Below are positions 16,623 to 23,463 of a stretch of 33,714 nt of DNA, piece by piece. The position numbers and the translations under genes were made by a program. Below the pieces are notes generated by a model, which did not search any database, was not told the DNA's origin, and saw only the letters and a list, made by a program, of their open reading frames with translations. Position 1 is the stretch's first letter. Every line of letters begins with the position of its first letter. This stretch comes from an uncultured Actinomycetes bacterium (lineage in GTDB: Bacteria > Actinomycetota > Actinomycetes > Nanopelagicales > Nanopelagicaceae): contig CAIJHZ010000099.1 in NCBI GenBank assembly GCA_903820565.1, forward strand, positions 1-33,714, read 5' to 3'.

Positions 16623-16642
16623 CTATGGCGCGGTTGTACAGT
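16614..16642 (+). promoter_or_regulatory. candidate whiB promoter (-35 TTGAAC, -10 TACAGT)
   Basis: TTGAAC at 16614-16619 and TACAGT at 16637-16642 are separated by 17 bases, and the whiB ATG lies six bases after the -10, predicting a leaderless transcript. The -10 is overlapped by the palindrome TGTACA (16635-16640). Confidence 0.5.
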
Positions 16643-16648
16643 CAGGAC

Positions 16649-16951
16649 ATGGCTGAAACTTCACGTTTACCCCGTCCCGTTGCCGATGAATGGGAATGGC
16701 AGTACCAGGGTGTGTGCCGCGATCTTCCTTCCGAGATGTTTTTCCATCCAGATGGGGAACGCGGACCTCGGCGACGCAATCGTGAAAATACTGCAAAAGC
16801 TATTTGCGCATCATGTCCTGTAATCGCCGCATGCCGTGCGCACGCTCTTGCAGTGCAAGAGCCATATGGAATTTGGGGAGGCTTATCTGAGGATGATCGC
16901 CTTGCCATCATCGGAAAAGATATTAAGCCAGATATTTCGCACGCCTCGTAA
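16649..16951 (+). CDS. WhiB-family iron-sulfur transcription regulator (WhiB3/WhiD-like)
   Basis: A 100-residue actinobacterial regulator that binds a 4Fe-4S cluster and usually works with the main sigma factor. Cluster cysteines are Cys23, Cys53, Cys56 and Cys62 (C-x29-C-x2-C-x5-C), followed by the GIWGG turn at 74-78. The segment EMFFHPDGERG and its neighbourhood (groEL, tsaD on one side, guaB/guaB3 on the other) match the WhiB3 locus of mycobacteria, so I favour the WhiB3/WhiD subgroup. ATG at 16649 is chosen; an upstream in-frame TTG at 16607 would translate through the promoter. It ends facing groEL across a terminator. Confidence 0.92.
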   Translation: MAETSRLPRPVADEWEWQYQGVCRDLPSEMFFHPDGERGPRRRNRENTAKAICASCPVIAACRAHALAVQEPYGIWGGLSEDDRLAIIGKDIKPDISHAS

Positions 16952-16975
16952 TTTTCTTCCTCCTAAGAAGAATAG

Positions 16976-17012
16976 AAAAAGCCCCGCAGATAAAATCCGC
17001 GGGGCTTTTTTC
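16976..17012. terminator. bidirectional rho-independent terminator between whiB and groEL
   Basis: GCCCCGC (16981-16987) pairs with GCGGGGC (16999-17005), with further GAT/ATC pairing across a mismatch in the loop, and the stem is flanked by A5 on the left and T6 on the right. The symmetry allows termination of whiB on plus and groEL on minus. Confidence 0.9.
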
Positions 17013-17019
17013 TTTTTAA

Positions 17020-18660
17020 TTAGTGAGAGTGTCCACCTGGGCCATGTGAATGTCCGTGACCACCTGCAGCATCAGATGCCGCTTGTTCAGCTGGTTTCTC
17101 GTAGACAACAGCTTCGGTTGTTATAAACATTGCAGCAATTGATGCGGCGTTAGCAAGTGCCGAACGAGTTACCTTTACTGGATCGATAACACCATCTGCA
17201 GCAAGATCGCCGTAGACATCTGTTGCAGCGTTGAAACCTTCGTTGTGCTTCATTGCGCGAACCTTTGCAACTACTACATAGCCTTCAAGTCCTGCATTTT
17301 CTGCGATCCAACGAAGTGGTTCATCGCATGCTTTGCGAACTAAACGAACTCCGACAGCCTTATCGCCTGTGAATCCAAGATCGCCTTCTAGGGCATCAGC
17401 AGCATGCACTAGTGCAGCACCTCCACCAACAACGATTCCTTCTTCAACAGCGGCGCGAGTTGCAGAAATTGCATCCTCAAGACGGTGCTTCTTTTCATTA
17501 AGTTCGACTTCAGTATGTGCGCCAACTTTGATTACGCAAACGCCACCTGCAAGCTTTGCCAGACGCTCCTGTAACTTTTCCTTGTCCCATGAAGAATCAG
17601 TGTTTTCGATCTCCTTGCGAAGTTCAGAAACACGAGCAGCCACAGCAGCCTTATCGCCACCGCCATCAACGATGGTTGTCGCATCCTTGGTAACAACGAT
17701 GCGACGAGCCTTGCCTAGATCTTCAAGGGTTACGCTTTCAAGTTTCATTCCAAGTTCTGAAGAAATTACCTGTCCACCTGTAAGAATCGCGATGTCCTGC
17801 AGAGTTGCCTTGCGGCGATCTCCAAAGCCAGGTGCCTTAACAGCAGCTGAAGCAAAAACTCCACGCATACGGTTAACAACTAGTGTTGAAAGCGCTTCAC
17901 CCTCGATGTCTTCAGCGATGATTAAGAGCGGCTTTGAAGCCTGCGCAACCTTTTCTAGCAATGGCAGAAGATCTGACAGCGCTGAAATCTTGTTTCCAGA
18001 AATCAATACGTAAGCATCTTCAAGAATTGCTTCCATGCGATCCTGATTTGTTACGAAGTATGGGGAAATGTAGCCCTTGTCGAACTGCATTCCTTCGGTG
18101 AATTCAAGATCAAGTCCAGTTGTTGATGCTTCTTCAACTGTGATTACTCCATCTTTACCAACACGGTCCATTGCTTCAGCAATTAGTTCGCCAATTGCGC
18201 GATCCTGTGCAGAAATTGTTGCAACATCTGCAATCTGTGGCTTTCCATTAACTGGAGTTGCCTGCGAGCGCAATTTTTCTGAAACCGCTGCTACGGCCGC
18301 TTCGATACCGATCTTAATATCCATTGGCTGCGCGCCAGCTGCAAGGTTACGAAGTCCTTCTTTAACCATTGCTTGAGCTAGCACAGTTGCTGTTGTAGTT
18401 CCGTCGCCTGCGACATCATTTGTCTTTGTCGCAACTTCTTTCACTAACTGAGCACCCATATTTTCAGCAGGATCTGATAGCTCGATTTCCTTGGCAATTG
18501 TTACACCATCATTTGTGATAATTGGTGCGCCAAAAGATTTACCGATAACCACATTGCGACCCTTAGGTCCCAGAGTTACCTTTACTGTGTCAGCAAGAAT
18601 GTTGACACCGCGCTCCATGGCACGGCGTGCTTGCTCATCAAATTGAAGACTCTTTCCCAT
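17020..18660 (-). CDS. groEL: 60 kDa chaperonin GroEL with His-rich tail (GroEL1-like)
   Basis: ATP-driven protein-folding chamber working with GroES. The 546-residue protein has the usual equatorial, intermediate and apical order, with the ATP-binding GPKGRNVV (31-38) and GDGTTT (85-90). Instead of the common GGM-repeat end, the tail is GGHGHSHGPGGHSH with five histidines, as in mycobacterial GroEL1. A His-rich tail suggests metal binding or a specialised role; a second groEL elsewhere would be expected if the mycobacterial pattern holds. The ATG directly follows the groES stop with no gap, so the two are co-translated. Confidence 0.97.
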   Translation of the reverse strand: MGKSLQFDEQARRAMERGVNILADTVKVTLGPKGRNVVIGKSFGAPIITNDGVTIAKEIELSDPAENMGAQLVKEVATKTNDVAGDGTTTATVLAQAMVKEGLRNLAAGAQPMDIKIGIEAAVAAVSEKLRSQATPVNGKPQIADVATISAQDRAIGELIAEAMDRVGKDGVITVEEASTTGLDLEFTEGMQFDKGYISPYFVTNQDRMEAILEDAYVLISGNKISALSDLLPLLEKVAQASKPLLIIAEDIEGEALSTLVVNRMRGVFASAAVKAPGFGDRRKATLQDIAILTGGQVISSELGMKLESVTLEDLGKARRIVVTKDATTIVDGGGDKAAVAARVSELRKEIENTDSSWDKEKLQERLAKLAGGVCVIKVGAHTEVELNEKKHRLEDAISATRAAVEEGIVVGGGAALVHAADALEGDLGFTGDKAVGVRLVRKACDEPLRWIAENAGLEGYVVVAKVRAMKHNEGFNAATDVYGDLAADGVIDPVKVTRSALANAASIAAMFITTEAVVYEKPAEQAASDAAGGHGHSHGPGGHSH

Positions 18661-18948
18661 TTACTTCTCGATTACAGCGAGAATGTCGCGAGCTGAAAGA
18701 ACAAGTAGATCTTCTCCACCGTGCTTGATTTCAGTTCCGCCGTACTTGCTGTAAAGAACTACATCGCCAACTTTGACATCCATTGGAACGCGCACGCCAT
18801 CATCAAAGCGACCTGGGCCTACTGCGATAACAGTGCCTTCCTGTGGCTTCTCTTTTGCTGTATCTGGAATAACAAGACCTGATGCTGTTGTTGTTTCAGC
18901 CTCATTTGTCTTGATAACGATGCGATCTTCTAGTGGCTTAATTGCCAT
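18661..18948 (-). CDS. groES: 10 kDa co-chaperonin GroES
   Basis: Lid of the GroEL chamber. The 95-residue protein has IKPLEDRIVIK at the start, the mobile loop around ETTTASGLVIPD (18-29) and the conserved YSKYGGTEIK (67-76). GAAGGAG lies eight bases before the ATG. It is first in the groES-groEL operon and is preceded by a CIRCE element, so heat-shock control by HrcA is expected. Confidence 0.97.
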   Translation of the reverse strand: MAIKPLEDRIVIKTNEAETTTASGLVIPDTAKEKPQEGTVIAVGPGRFDDGVRVPMDVKVGDVVLYSKYGGTEIKHGGEDLLVLSARDILAVIEK

Positions 18949-19001
18949 TGGGTTGACTCCTTCTAGTTTTTATAACGTGTTGATTCCTCGTGCGCCCCGA
19001 A

Positions 19002-19028
19002 TTAGCAGACTCGGGTCGTGAGTGCTAA
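19002..19028. promoter_or_regulatory. CIRCE operator (HrcA site)
   Basis: Left arm TTAGCAGAC, nine-base spacer, right arm GAGTGCTAA. The consensus is TTAGCACTC-N9-GAGTGCTAA: the right arm is perfect and the left differs at two bases. It sits 54 bases before the groES ATG, just where the transcript should begin, as expected for HrcA repression. Confidence 0.92.
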
Positions 19029-19033
19029 CGCAA

Positions 19034-19062
19034 ACTCTAGGCGTGCCATTCCCCTGCAGCAA
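19034..19062 (-). promoter_or_regulatory. candidate groES promoter
   Basis: On the minus strand TTGCTG (19057-19062) and TAGAGT (19034-19039) are 17 bases apart, and the start point would fall at the edge of the CIRCE element. The -35 is only a partial match. Confidence 0.45.
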
Positions 19063-19070
19063 ATCGAGTT

Positions 19071-20102
19071 TTATAGGGAAACGGTCGTGACAGACAGGCT
19101 GGAATCAGCGTCAAAGGCCACTGGGCTGGGTGTGCGGCCGGCTGAAACCATAAGCGAGCCTAGGGCGGCGACCATGGCCCCGTTATCGGTGCAGAGACCT
19201 GGGCTTGGGATTCGCAGCTGAATCCCCGCCTTATCGCACCGTTGCTGGGCAACGGCTCGAAGTCGTGAATTTGCCGCTACCCCACCGGCAATTACAAGTG
19301 AATCAATACCAGTCTTCTTACATGCGGCAACTGCCTTTAAGAGCAGCACATCAACGATCGCTTCTTGGAATGAAGCTGCAACATCGGCTCGTGCATATTC
19401 AGGCGTTGCCTCTAAATATCTAGCAACGGCTGTTTTTAAACCTGAGAATGAAAAATCAAATGGCCGTGTTAGCCAATCATTGGAAGTTGTTAGTCCACGT
19501 GGAAATTCAATTGCAGTTGCACTTCCATCCTGTGCCAACTTATCAATGGCAGGACCACCCGGAAATCCCAACTTCATGACTCGAGCAATTTTGTCGAATG
19601 CTTCACCTGCTGCATCATCCATAGTTTCGCCAAGTTTTGTAATTGATCCAGTGATGTCATCTACTTGTAAAAGAGATGAATGCCCACCACTAACAAGTAA
19701 CGCAATTGTTGGTTCAAGTGGATTGATATGGGTTAAGGAATCGACAGAAACGTGGGCAGCTAAATGATTAACGGCATAAATTGGTTTGTTTAAACCAAGT
19801 GCAAGGCCTGCTGCTGATCCGACGCCAACTAATAGTGCACCAACTAATCCGGGTCCTCCAGTGACAGCAACTGCATCAATATCCTTTAGAGATAACTTAG
19901 AATCCTTCAGCGCCTGATGCAATGTCGGAATCATGGCTTCTAGATGGGCACGACTAGCAATTTCCGGGACGACTCCCCCAAAACGTGCATGTTCTTCCAC
20001 GCTAGATGCAATGACATTGGCAAGCAAAGTACGGCCACGGACTATTCCCACAGCTGTTTCATCACACGATGTTTCAATTCCTATGACAATTGGCTCACTC
20101 AT
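19071..20102 (-). CDS. tsaD: tRNA N6-threonylcarbamoyladenosine transferase TsaD
   Basis: Transfers the threonylcarbamoyl group to A37 of tRNAs that read ANN codons, working with TsaB and TsaE encoded just upstream. The 343-residue ASKHA-fold protein begins IGIETSCDETAVGIV (7-21) and carries the metal-binding His113 and His117 in NHLAAH, plus GGPGLVGALLVG (82-93) and IAGGVAANSRLR. Its ATG overlaps the rimI stop by four bases. The gene ends immediately before the groES promoter region. Confidence 0.97.
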   Translation of the reverse strand: MSEPIVIGIETSCDETAVGIVRGRTLLANVIASSVEEHARFGGVVPEIASRAHLEAMIPTLHQALKDSKLSLKDIDAVAVTGGPGLVGALLVGVGSAAGLALGLNKPIYAVNHLAAHVSVDSLTHINPLEPTIALLVSGGHSSLLQVDDITGSITKLGETMDDAAGEAFDKIARVMKLGFPGGPAIDKLAQDGSATAIEFPRGLTTSNDWLTRPFDFSFSGLKTAVARYLEATPEYARADVAASFQEAIVDVLLLKAVAACKKTGIDSLVIAGGVAANSRLRAVAQQRCDKAGIQLRIPSPGLCTDNGAMVAALGSLMVSAGRTPSPVAFDADSSLSVTTVSL

Positions 20103-20545
20103 GAAAGCTCCAATCGCATGACTTGCGCATCAAGACCAGCACCAAAATAATCTTTACGAACATTAAGTGTGGAGTACCCCAATGATTGATAGAGCCCAAT
20201 AGCTGCTGCGTTATCAACTTTTACTTCAAGCATCATCGCTGTTGATCCTTGAGCAGTGGCCCAATCCGTAATCAACGACATAAGCGCTTTTGCAATGCCT
20301 TTTCCGCGATGCTCAGGCACAACCCCCACAGTCAAAATGTCAGCCTCTACCGCCCCTGGTGCAAACACTCCTGCATAGCCAAGGATGTTTTGCTCTTCAT
20401 CTACGGCAACAACAAAGTGGCGGGTTGGAGTTGAAAACTCTTCTTTGTATTGGGTTGCAGACCATGGCGAGTAAGGGAAAAGTTCTTTATCAAGGGAAGC
20501 AAAAACCGGAAGATCAAAGGCGTTGGCTTCGCGGTAGATAGTCAT
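20099..20545 (-). CDS. rimI: ribosomal protein N-alpha-acetyltransferase RimI (GNAT family)
   Basis: Acetyltransferase expected to modify the N-terminus of ribosomal protein S18. The 148-residue GNAT domain shows the acetyl-CoA loop RGKGIA (80-85) after ILTVGVVPE, and NAAAIGLYQSLGY near the C-terminus. The call to RimI rather than a general GNAT rests on its fixed place between tsaB and tsaD, as in other actinobacteria. It overlaps both neighbours by four bases. Confidence 0.9.
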   Translation of the reverse strand: MTIYREANAFDLPVFASLDKELFPYSPWSATQYKEEFSTPTRHFVVAVDEEQNILGYAGVFAPGAVEADILTVGVVPEHRGKGIAKALMSLITDWATAQGSTAMMLEVKVDNAAAIGLYQSLGYSTLNVRKDYFGAGLDAQVMRLELS

Positions 20546-21078
20546 AACCGATCCGCCGTTGCAACCGCATCTGGCCTGCGCAAATATATTGGCTCTGTGA
20601 TGTTTCCTGGCAAATTAACTAGTGCTTGCATGTCAGGAAATAGATCTGCATGGATTAAGGCACCTGAGACATCTGTGGGGAAATTTACTGCAGGTTCGCC
20701 AACGCGCATGCCATCTGTGTATCTAGCCCAGTAAACTTCTTTGCGTCGAGCATCAACGGTAATAATAAAATCTCTCTCGCTAATCTGGGCAGCGATTGCA
20801 TCTAGTGAACACACTCCACGAACTGGGATTTCGCGAGCCAATGCAAAACTTTGTGCAAATGCAATTCCAACTCTTAATCCCGTAAATGGTCCAGGGCCCA
20901 TACCAACTACAACTTCATCGACATCGCTAACTGCTAGTGCCTCTTGCACCAATGCAGGTAGAGATGGGCCATGAGCTGTTGCGCCATCTTTGTAACCAAT
21001 AAATACAACGCTATCACCATCAATGATGGCAACAGATGTTCGCGAAGTGGAAGTATCGATCGCTAGAACTTTACTCAT
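20542..21078 (-). CDS. tsaB: tRNA threonylcarbamoyladenosine biosynthesis protein TsaB
   Basis: Non-catalytic ASKHA partner that dimerises with TsaD in t6A synthesis. It has 178 residues, shorter than the roughly 230 of E. coli, which suggests a trimmed C-terminal half. Visible are LAIDTSTSRTSVAI at 5-18 and the typical GMGPGPFTGLRVG near residues 59-71. It overlaps tsaE and rimI by four bases each. Confidence 0.94.
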   Translation of the reverse strand: MSKVLAIDTSTSRTSVAIIDGDSVVFIGYKDGATAHGPSLPALVQEALAVSDVDEVVVGMGPGPFTGLRVGIAFAQSFALAREIPVRGVCSLDAIAAQISERDFIITVDARRKEVYWARYTDGMRVGEPAVNFPTDVSGALIHADLFPDMQALVNLPGNITEPIYLRRPDAVATADRL

Positions 21079-21509
21079 ATTGAAAACCCCACCCAGCGAT
21101 TCCCGACAGGCTTGATCTCCACTTTTCTAACTTCATCGTCACGATCAATTGTGATCTCTAATCGATCATCACTCAACCGTGCAGATTCTGCACCGCCCCA
21201 TTCGATCAATGTGATGGAACCTGCAATATCTAGGTCTAAATCATCAAGGTAAAGATTGGGGTTTTCTGAATCAATCAAGCGATACGCATCGACGTGAATA
21301 AATGGCACTCTAGCTTTGTGGACCCGTGAAATAACAAATGTAGGTGAAGTGATGCCTGTAATTCCTAGGCCCACACCAACACCTTGAGCTAAGACTGTTT
21401 TACCTGCACCGAGTGGGCCGTTTACAAGTACAAGATCGCCAGCTCGAAGATATCCCGACAGTTTTACTCCGAGATTAAGCATCTCTTCAGCGGTAGCAAT
21501 TGGGATCAC
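21075..21509 (-). CDS. tsaE: tRNA threonylcarbamoyladenosine biosynthesis ATPase TsaE
   Basis: P-loop ATPase that resets the TsaD-TsaB complex. The 144-residue protein has Walker A GPLGAGKT (31-38), SPTFVI and HVDAYRL, all typical. The start is GTG at 21509, with no ribosome binding site but a TATCCT hexamer six bases upstream, so the operon tsaE-tsaB-rimI-tsaD probably starts with a leaderless mRNA right after the hydrolase terminator. In mycobacteria alr is directly upstream; here alr lies about 6.5 kb away. Confidence 0.95.
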   Translation of the reverse strand: MIPIATAEEMLNLGVKLSGYLRAGDLVLVNGPLGAGKTVLAQGVGVGLGITGITSPTFVISRVHKARVPFIHVDAYRLIDSENPNLYLDDLDLDIAGSITLIEWGGAESARLSDDRLEITIDRDDEVRKVEIKPVGNRWVGFSI

Positions 21510-21515
21510 TTACTA

Positions 21516-21521
21516 AGGATA
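21516..21521 (-). promoter_or_regulatory. candidate -10 for the tsaE operon
   Basis: TATCCT on the minus strand, six bases before the tsaE GTG and five bases after the terminator stem at 21526-21559. The -35 would have to fall inside the terminator hairpin; no good match is seen there. Confidence 0.5.
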
Positions 21522-21525
21522 AAGT

Positions 21526-21560
21526 AAAAGCAGGGCCAGGATAACCTGGCCCTGCTTTTT
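21526..21560 (-). terminator. rho-independent terminator after the hydrolase gene
   Basis: A perfect 15-base-pair stem (AAAAGCAGGGCCAGG at 21526-21540 with its complement at 21545-21559) around an ATAA loop, followed on the minus strand by TTTTACTTTAT. It closes the long glmM-to-hydrolase unit; the right-hand T tract would also stop plus-strand transcription. Confidence 0.92.
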
Positions 21561-21586
21561 ACTACCCTCGACTTACTGAGAGCGAT

Positions 21587-23221
21587 TTATAGATTATCGC
21601 CGTATGACTTTAGGTAAGGGATAGAGATTCCCTTATCCATTGAGAGGTTGCCAGCTTTACGTACCGCTGTATTCAACGCTCCGCCTGTTGGAAGTTTTCC
21701 AGTGCTAGCAGCAGCCACCAATGTCTTCGCAACTAACACTAATTGTGCTGATGTGAAGTTACAGTGGTTTGTGCCCTGCGCGGCTGGAGTTGATGTAATT
21801 GGAGATCCAGCTGCATCAAACTTTGTGTAGTTTGCTGGAGTTGTATTCCAAAGCATCAATAGATTCTTTTGTGGTGTCTTGTAGGTACGAGTTGTCTGGT
21901 ATGCCTTGATTGCAGCAGCCTTATCAGCTGCGTACTGCTCAACATATAGGTCAACTACGCGTTGTGAGGCACCTGCAGGAGTAATTGGATCTGCAACGCC
22001 AACCATAAGAATCGTAGGAACATTAATCTTTCCTGTGTTGGTGTGAAGAGCCTTCATCTTTGCAATTGCAGCAGGGTTACCAACTGCGCGAGGCGCACCT
22101 GGGTTAGCTGTTGACAATGCTCCAAGAAGTGCATCAATTACTGTATTGCCAGAAAGAGCAGCATTGAAAATTACTCGCTCTGTATCAACACGTGCTGCGT
22201 AATCAGTCTTTGTGTTATCAAAGATTGCTCCGCCTGCTTGAAGCTCAACATCCTGTGTTGCAAGGATTGCAAGTGCTGCAGCATTTGTACCGTTCTCAAG
22301 AACTGCTAGCGCTGGGCTAACTGCTAATGGGAAGGTCAACTTCAAGGCACCATCTGGGCCTGAAATTGAGTCAAAGTGTGCAGATTGAGTTGGCAGACCT
22401 GACATTAAACCAAGCAGCAACAATGCGCTACGTGATGGGACACCAGCTGCTTGCAATGACTTGCCTGTTGCAGATGAAGTATCTGGCCATGCGCCACTTG
22501 ATAGGCCAGCTTGTAGCTTGCCCATAACTGTGAACACCTTAACTAGGTCTGCATAGGCCTCTGCATTTCCAGCTGCTCCAGCTGAGTAATTTCCAGCCTT
22601 AATAGTTGGATCAAAGAGAACCTTGATTCCCCAGAGGAAATCGCCAGCCATTGTTAATTCAGGTGCAACATTGTCTGCCATACACATTGGTGCAACAGCA
22701 GAAACTAGTCCAGGGTGCTTTTCAGCAAGACCCTGTGTGATAACTCCACCAAGTGATGATCCCCAGGCAATAACTTTTGTTGTTGTTGGGAACTGCTTCT
22801 TGAATGTGTCAATTAGCTCGACATTTGTCGCGATTGCTGAATCTGGATTCCACCCTTGACGAGCAAAACCTGAACCAACAATTGCAATGCCTTGGCTAAA
22901 GAAGTACTTAGCAACGTCAGCATTTCCACCCGGAACTGGCTCTGGAGTATTGGTGACTTTGTAACCACCAATTAGAGGAATTCCAACAGGAATGTCGATG
23001 TTGTAACGGTATCCGTGTGAGTACAAAGCAACTGTTCCGTTGAAGTTAGCTGGAACCTGCATTGCATATGGTGCGCCATCTGATGTAACACCAACACAAG
23101 ACTGAATTGGGCTCTTACCATCACACGCAGGTGCTGCATTAGCAACAGATGGTGCGGTGATTAGAACTGTTGTTACAAGTGCTGTAACTGAAAGAAGCGA
23201 AAGTAATCTTACTTTTTTCAT
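21587..23221 (-). CDS. secreted alpha/beta hydrolase
   Basis: A 544-residue exported hydrolase of unknown substrate. A Sec signal peptide occupies about 1-29 (hydrophobic core LLSVTALVTTVLI, cut after ANA). The oxyanion SHG is at 68-70, the nucleophile elbow GSSLG at 154-158 gives Ser156, and Asp411 (VGVADPITPAG) and His486 (GTNHCNF) complete the likely triad. A long insertion of about 200 residues, rich in Ala and Gly, lies between the elbow and Asp, probably a lid. Its ATG overlaps the stop of the livK 3' frame by one base (TAATG), so it belongs to the importer operon and may release the transported compound outside the cell; that link is inference. Confidence 0.85.
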   Translation of the reverse strand: MKKVRLLSLLSVTALVTTVLITAPSVANAAPACDGKSPIQSCVGVTSDGAPYAMQVPANFNGTVALYSHGYRYNIDIPVGIPLIGGYKVTNTPEPVPGGNADVAKYFFSQGIAIVGSGFARQGWNPDSAIATNVELIDTFKKQFPTTTKVIAWGSSLGGVITQGLAEKHPGLVSAVAPMCMADNVAPELTMAGDFLWGIKVLFDPTIKAGNYSAGAAGNAEAYADLVKVFTVMGKLQAGLSSGAWPDTSSATGKSLQAAGVPSRSALLLLGLMSGLPTQSAHFDSISGPDGALKLTFPLAVSPALAVLENGTNAAALAILATQDVELQAGGAIFDNTKTDYAARVDTERVIFNAALSGNTVIDALLGALSTANPGAPRAVGNPAAIAKMKALHTNTGKINVPTILMVGVADPITPAGASQRVVDLYVEQYAADKAAAIKAYQTTRTYKTPQKNLLMLWNTTPANYTKFDAAGSPITSTPAAQGTNHCNFTSAQLVLVAKTLVAAASTGKLPTGGALNTAVRKAGNLSMDKGISIPYLKSYGDNL

Positions 23222-23463
23222 TAGTTAGGTAATCCCTTCGCTGGCATTGCAGGACGCTTGTATGTTGACTTAACAACAGCACCAGATCCTGAATCAGTTG
23301 TATAAGTAACATATGTACCGCCGATTGGAGCAAGATCACCAGTTGGTGCGTACTTTCCAACCCAATAGCCGGTTAGTCCAACGTGGCTTGTCTTTGAGTA
23401 TCCAGCTGGAACCAATGCAGAGTTTGCAAATGTTGCACCCTTGCTATCAATTGCTTCCATCAA
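23221..23463 (-). CDS. livK: LivK-type binding protein, C-terminal fragment (frameshifted)
   Basis: An 80-residue frame that completes the substrate-binding protein interrupted at 23460. It reads on from the previous gene in the -1 frame: ...GPNPTRKS then LMEAIDSKG, the expected continuation of the Peripla_BP_6 fold, with VPAGYSKTSHVGLTGYWVGK further on. There is no sign of an independent gene start (TTG, no ribosome binding site). It overlaps the hydrolase ATG by one base. Confidence 0.8.
   Translation of the reverse strand: MMEAIDSKGATFANSALVPAGYSKTSHVGLTGYWVGKYAPTGDLAPIGGTYVTYTTDSGSGAVVKSTYKRPAMPAKGLPN

Noticed and set aside
16607..16648. Upstream TTG extension of whiB and TTGACA at 16607 as its -35
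   Set aside because: The extension runs through the promoter and has no ribosome binding site. TTGACA is 24 bases from the -10 TACAGT, too far; TTGAAC at 16614 has the correct 17-base spacing.
17333..18013. 226-residue open frame on the plus strand opposite groEL
   Set aside because: It lies wholly antisense to a strongly conserved gene, is a Ser/Thr/Pro/Arg-rich shadow composition, and has no ribosome binding site or family features.
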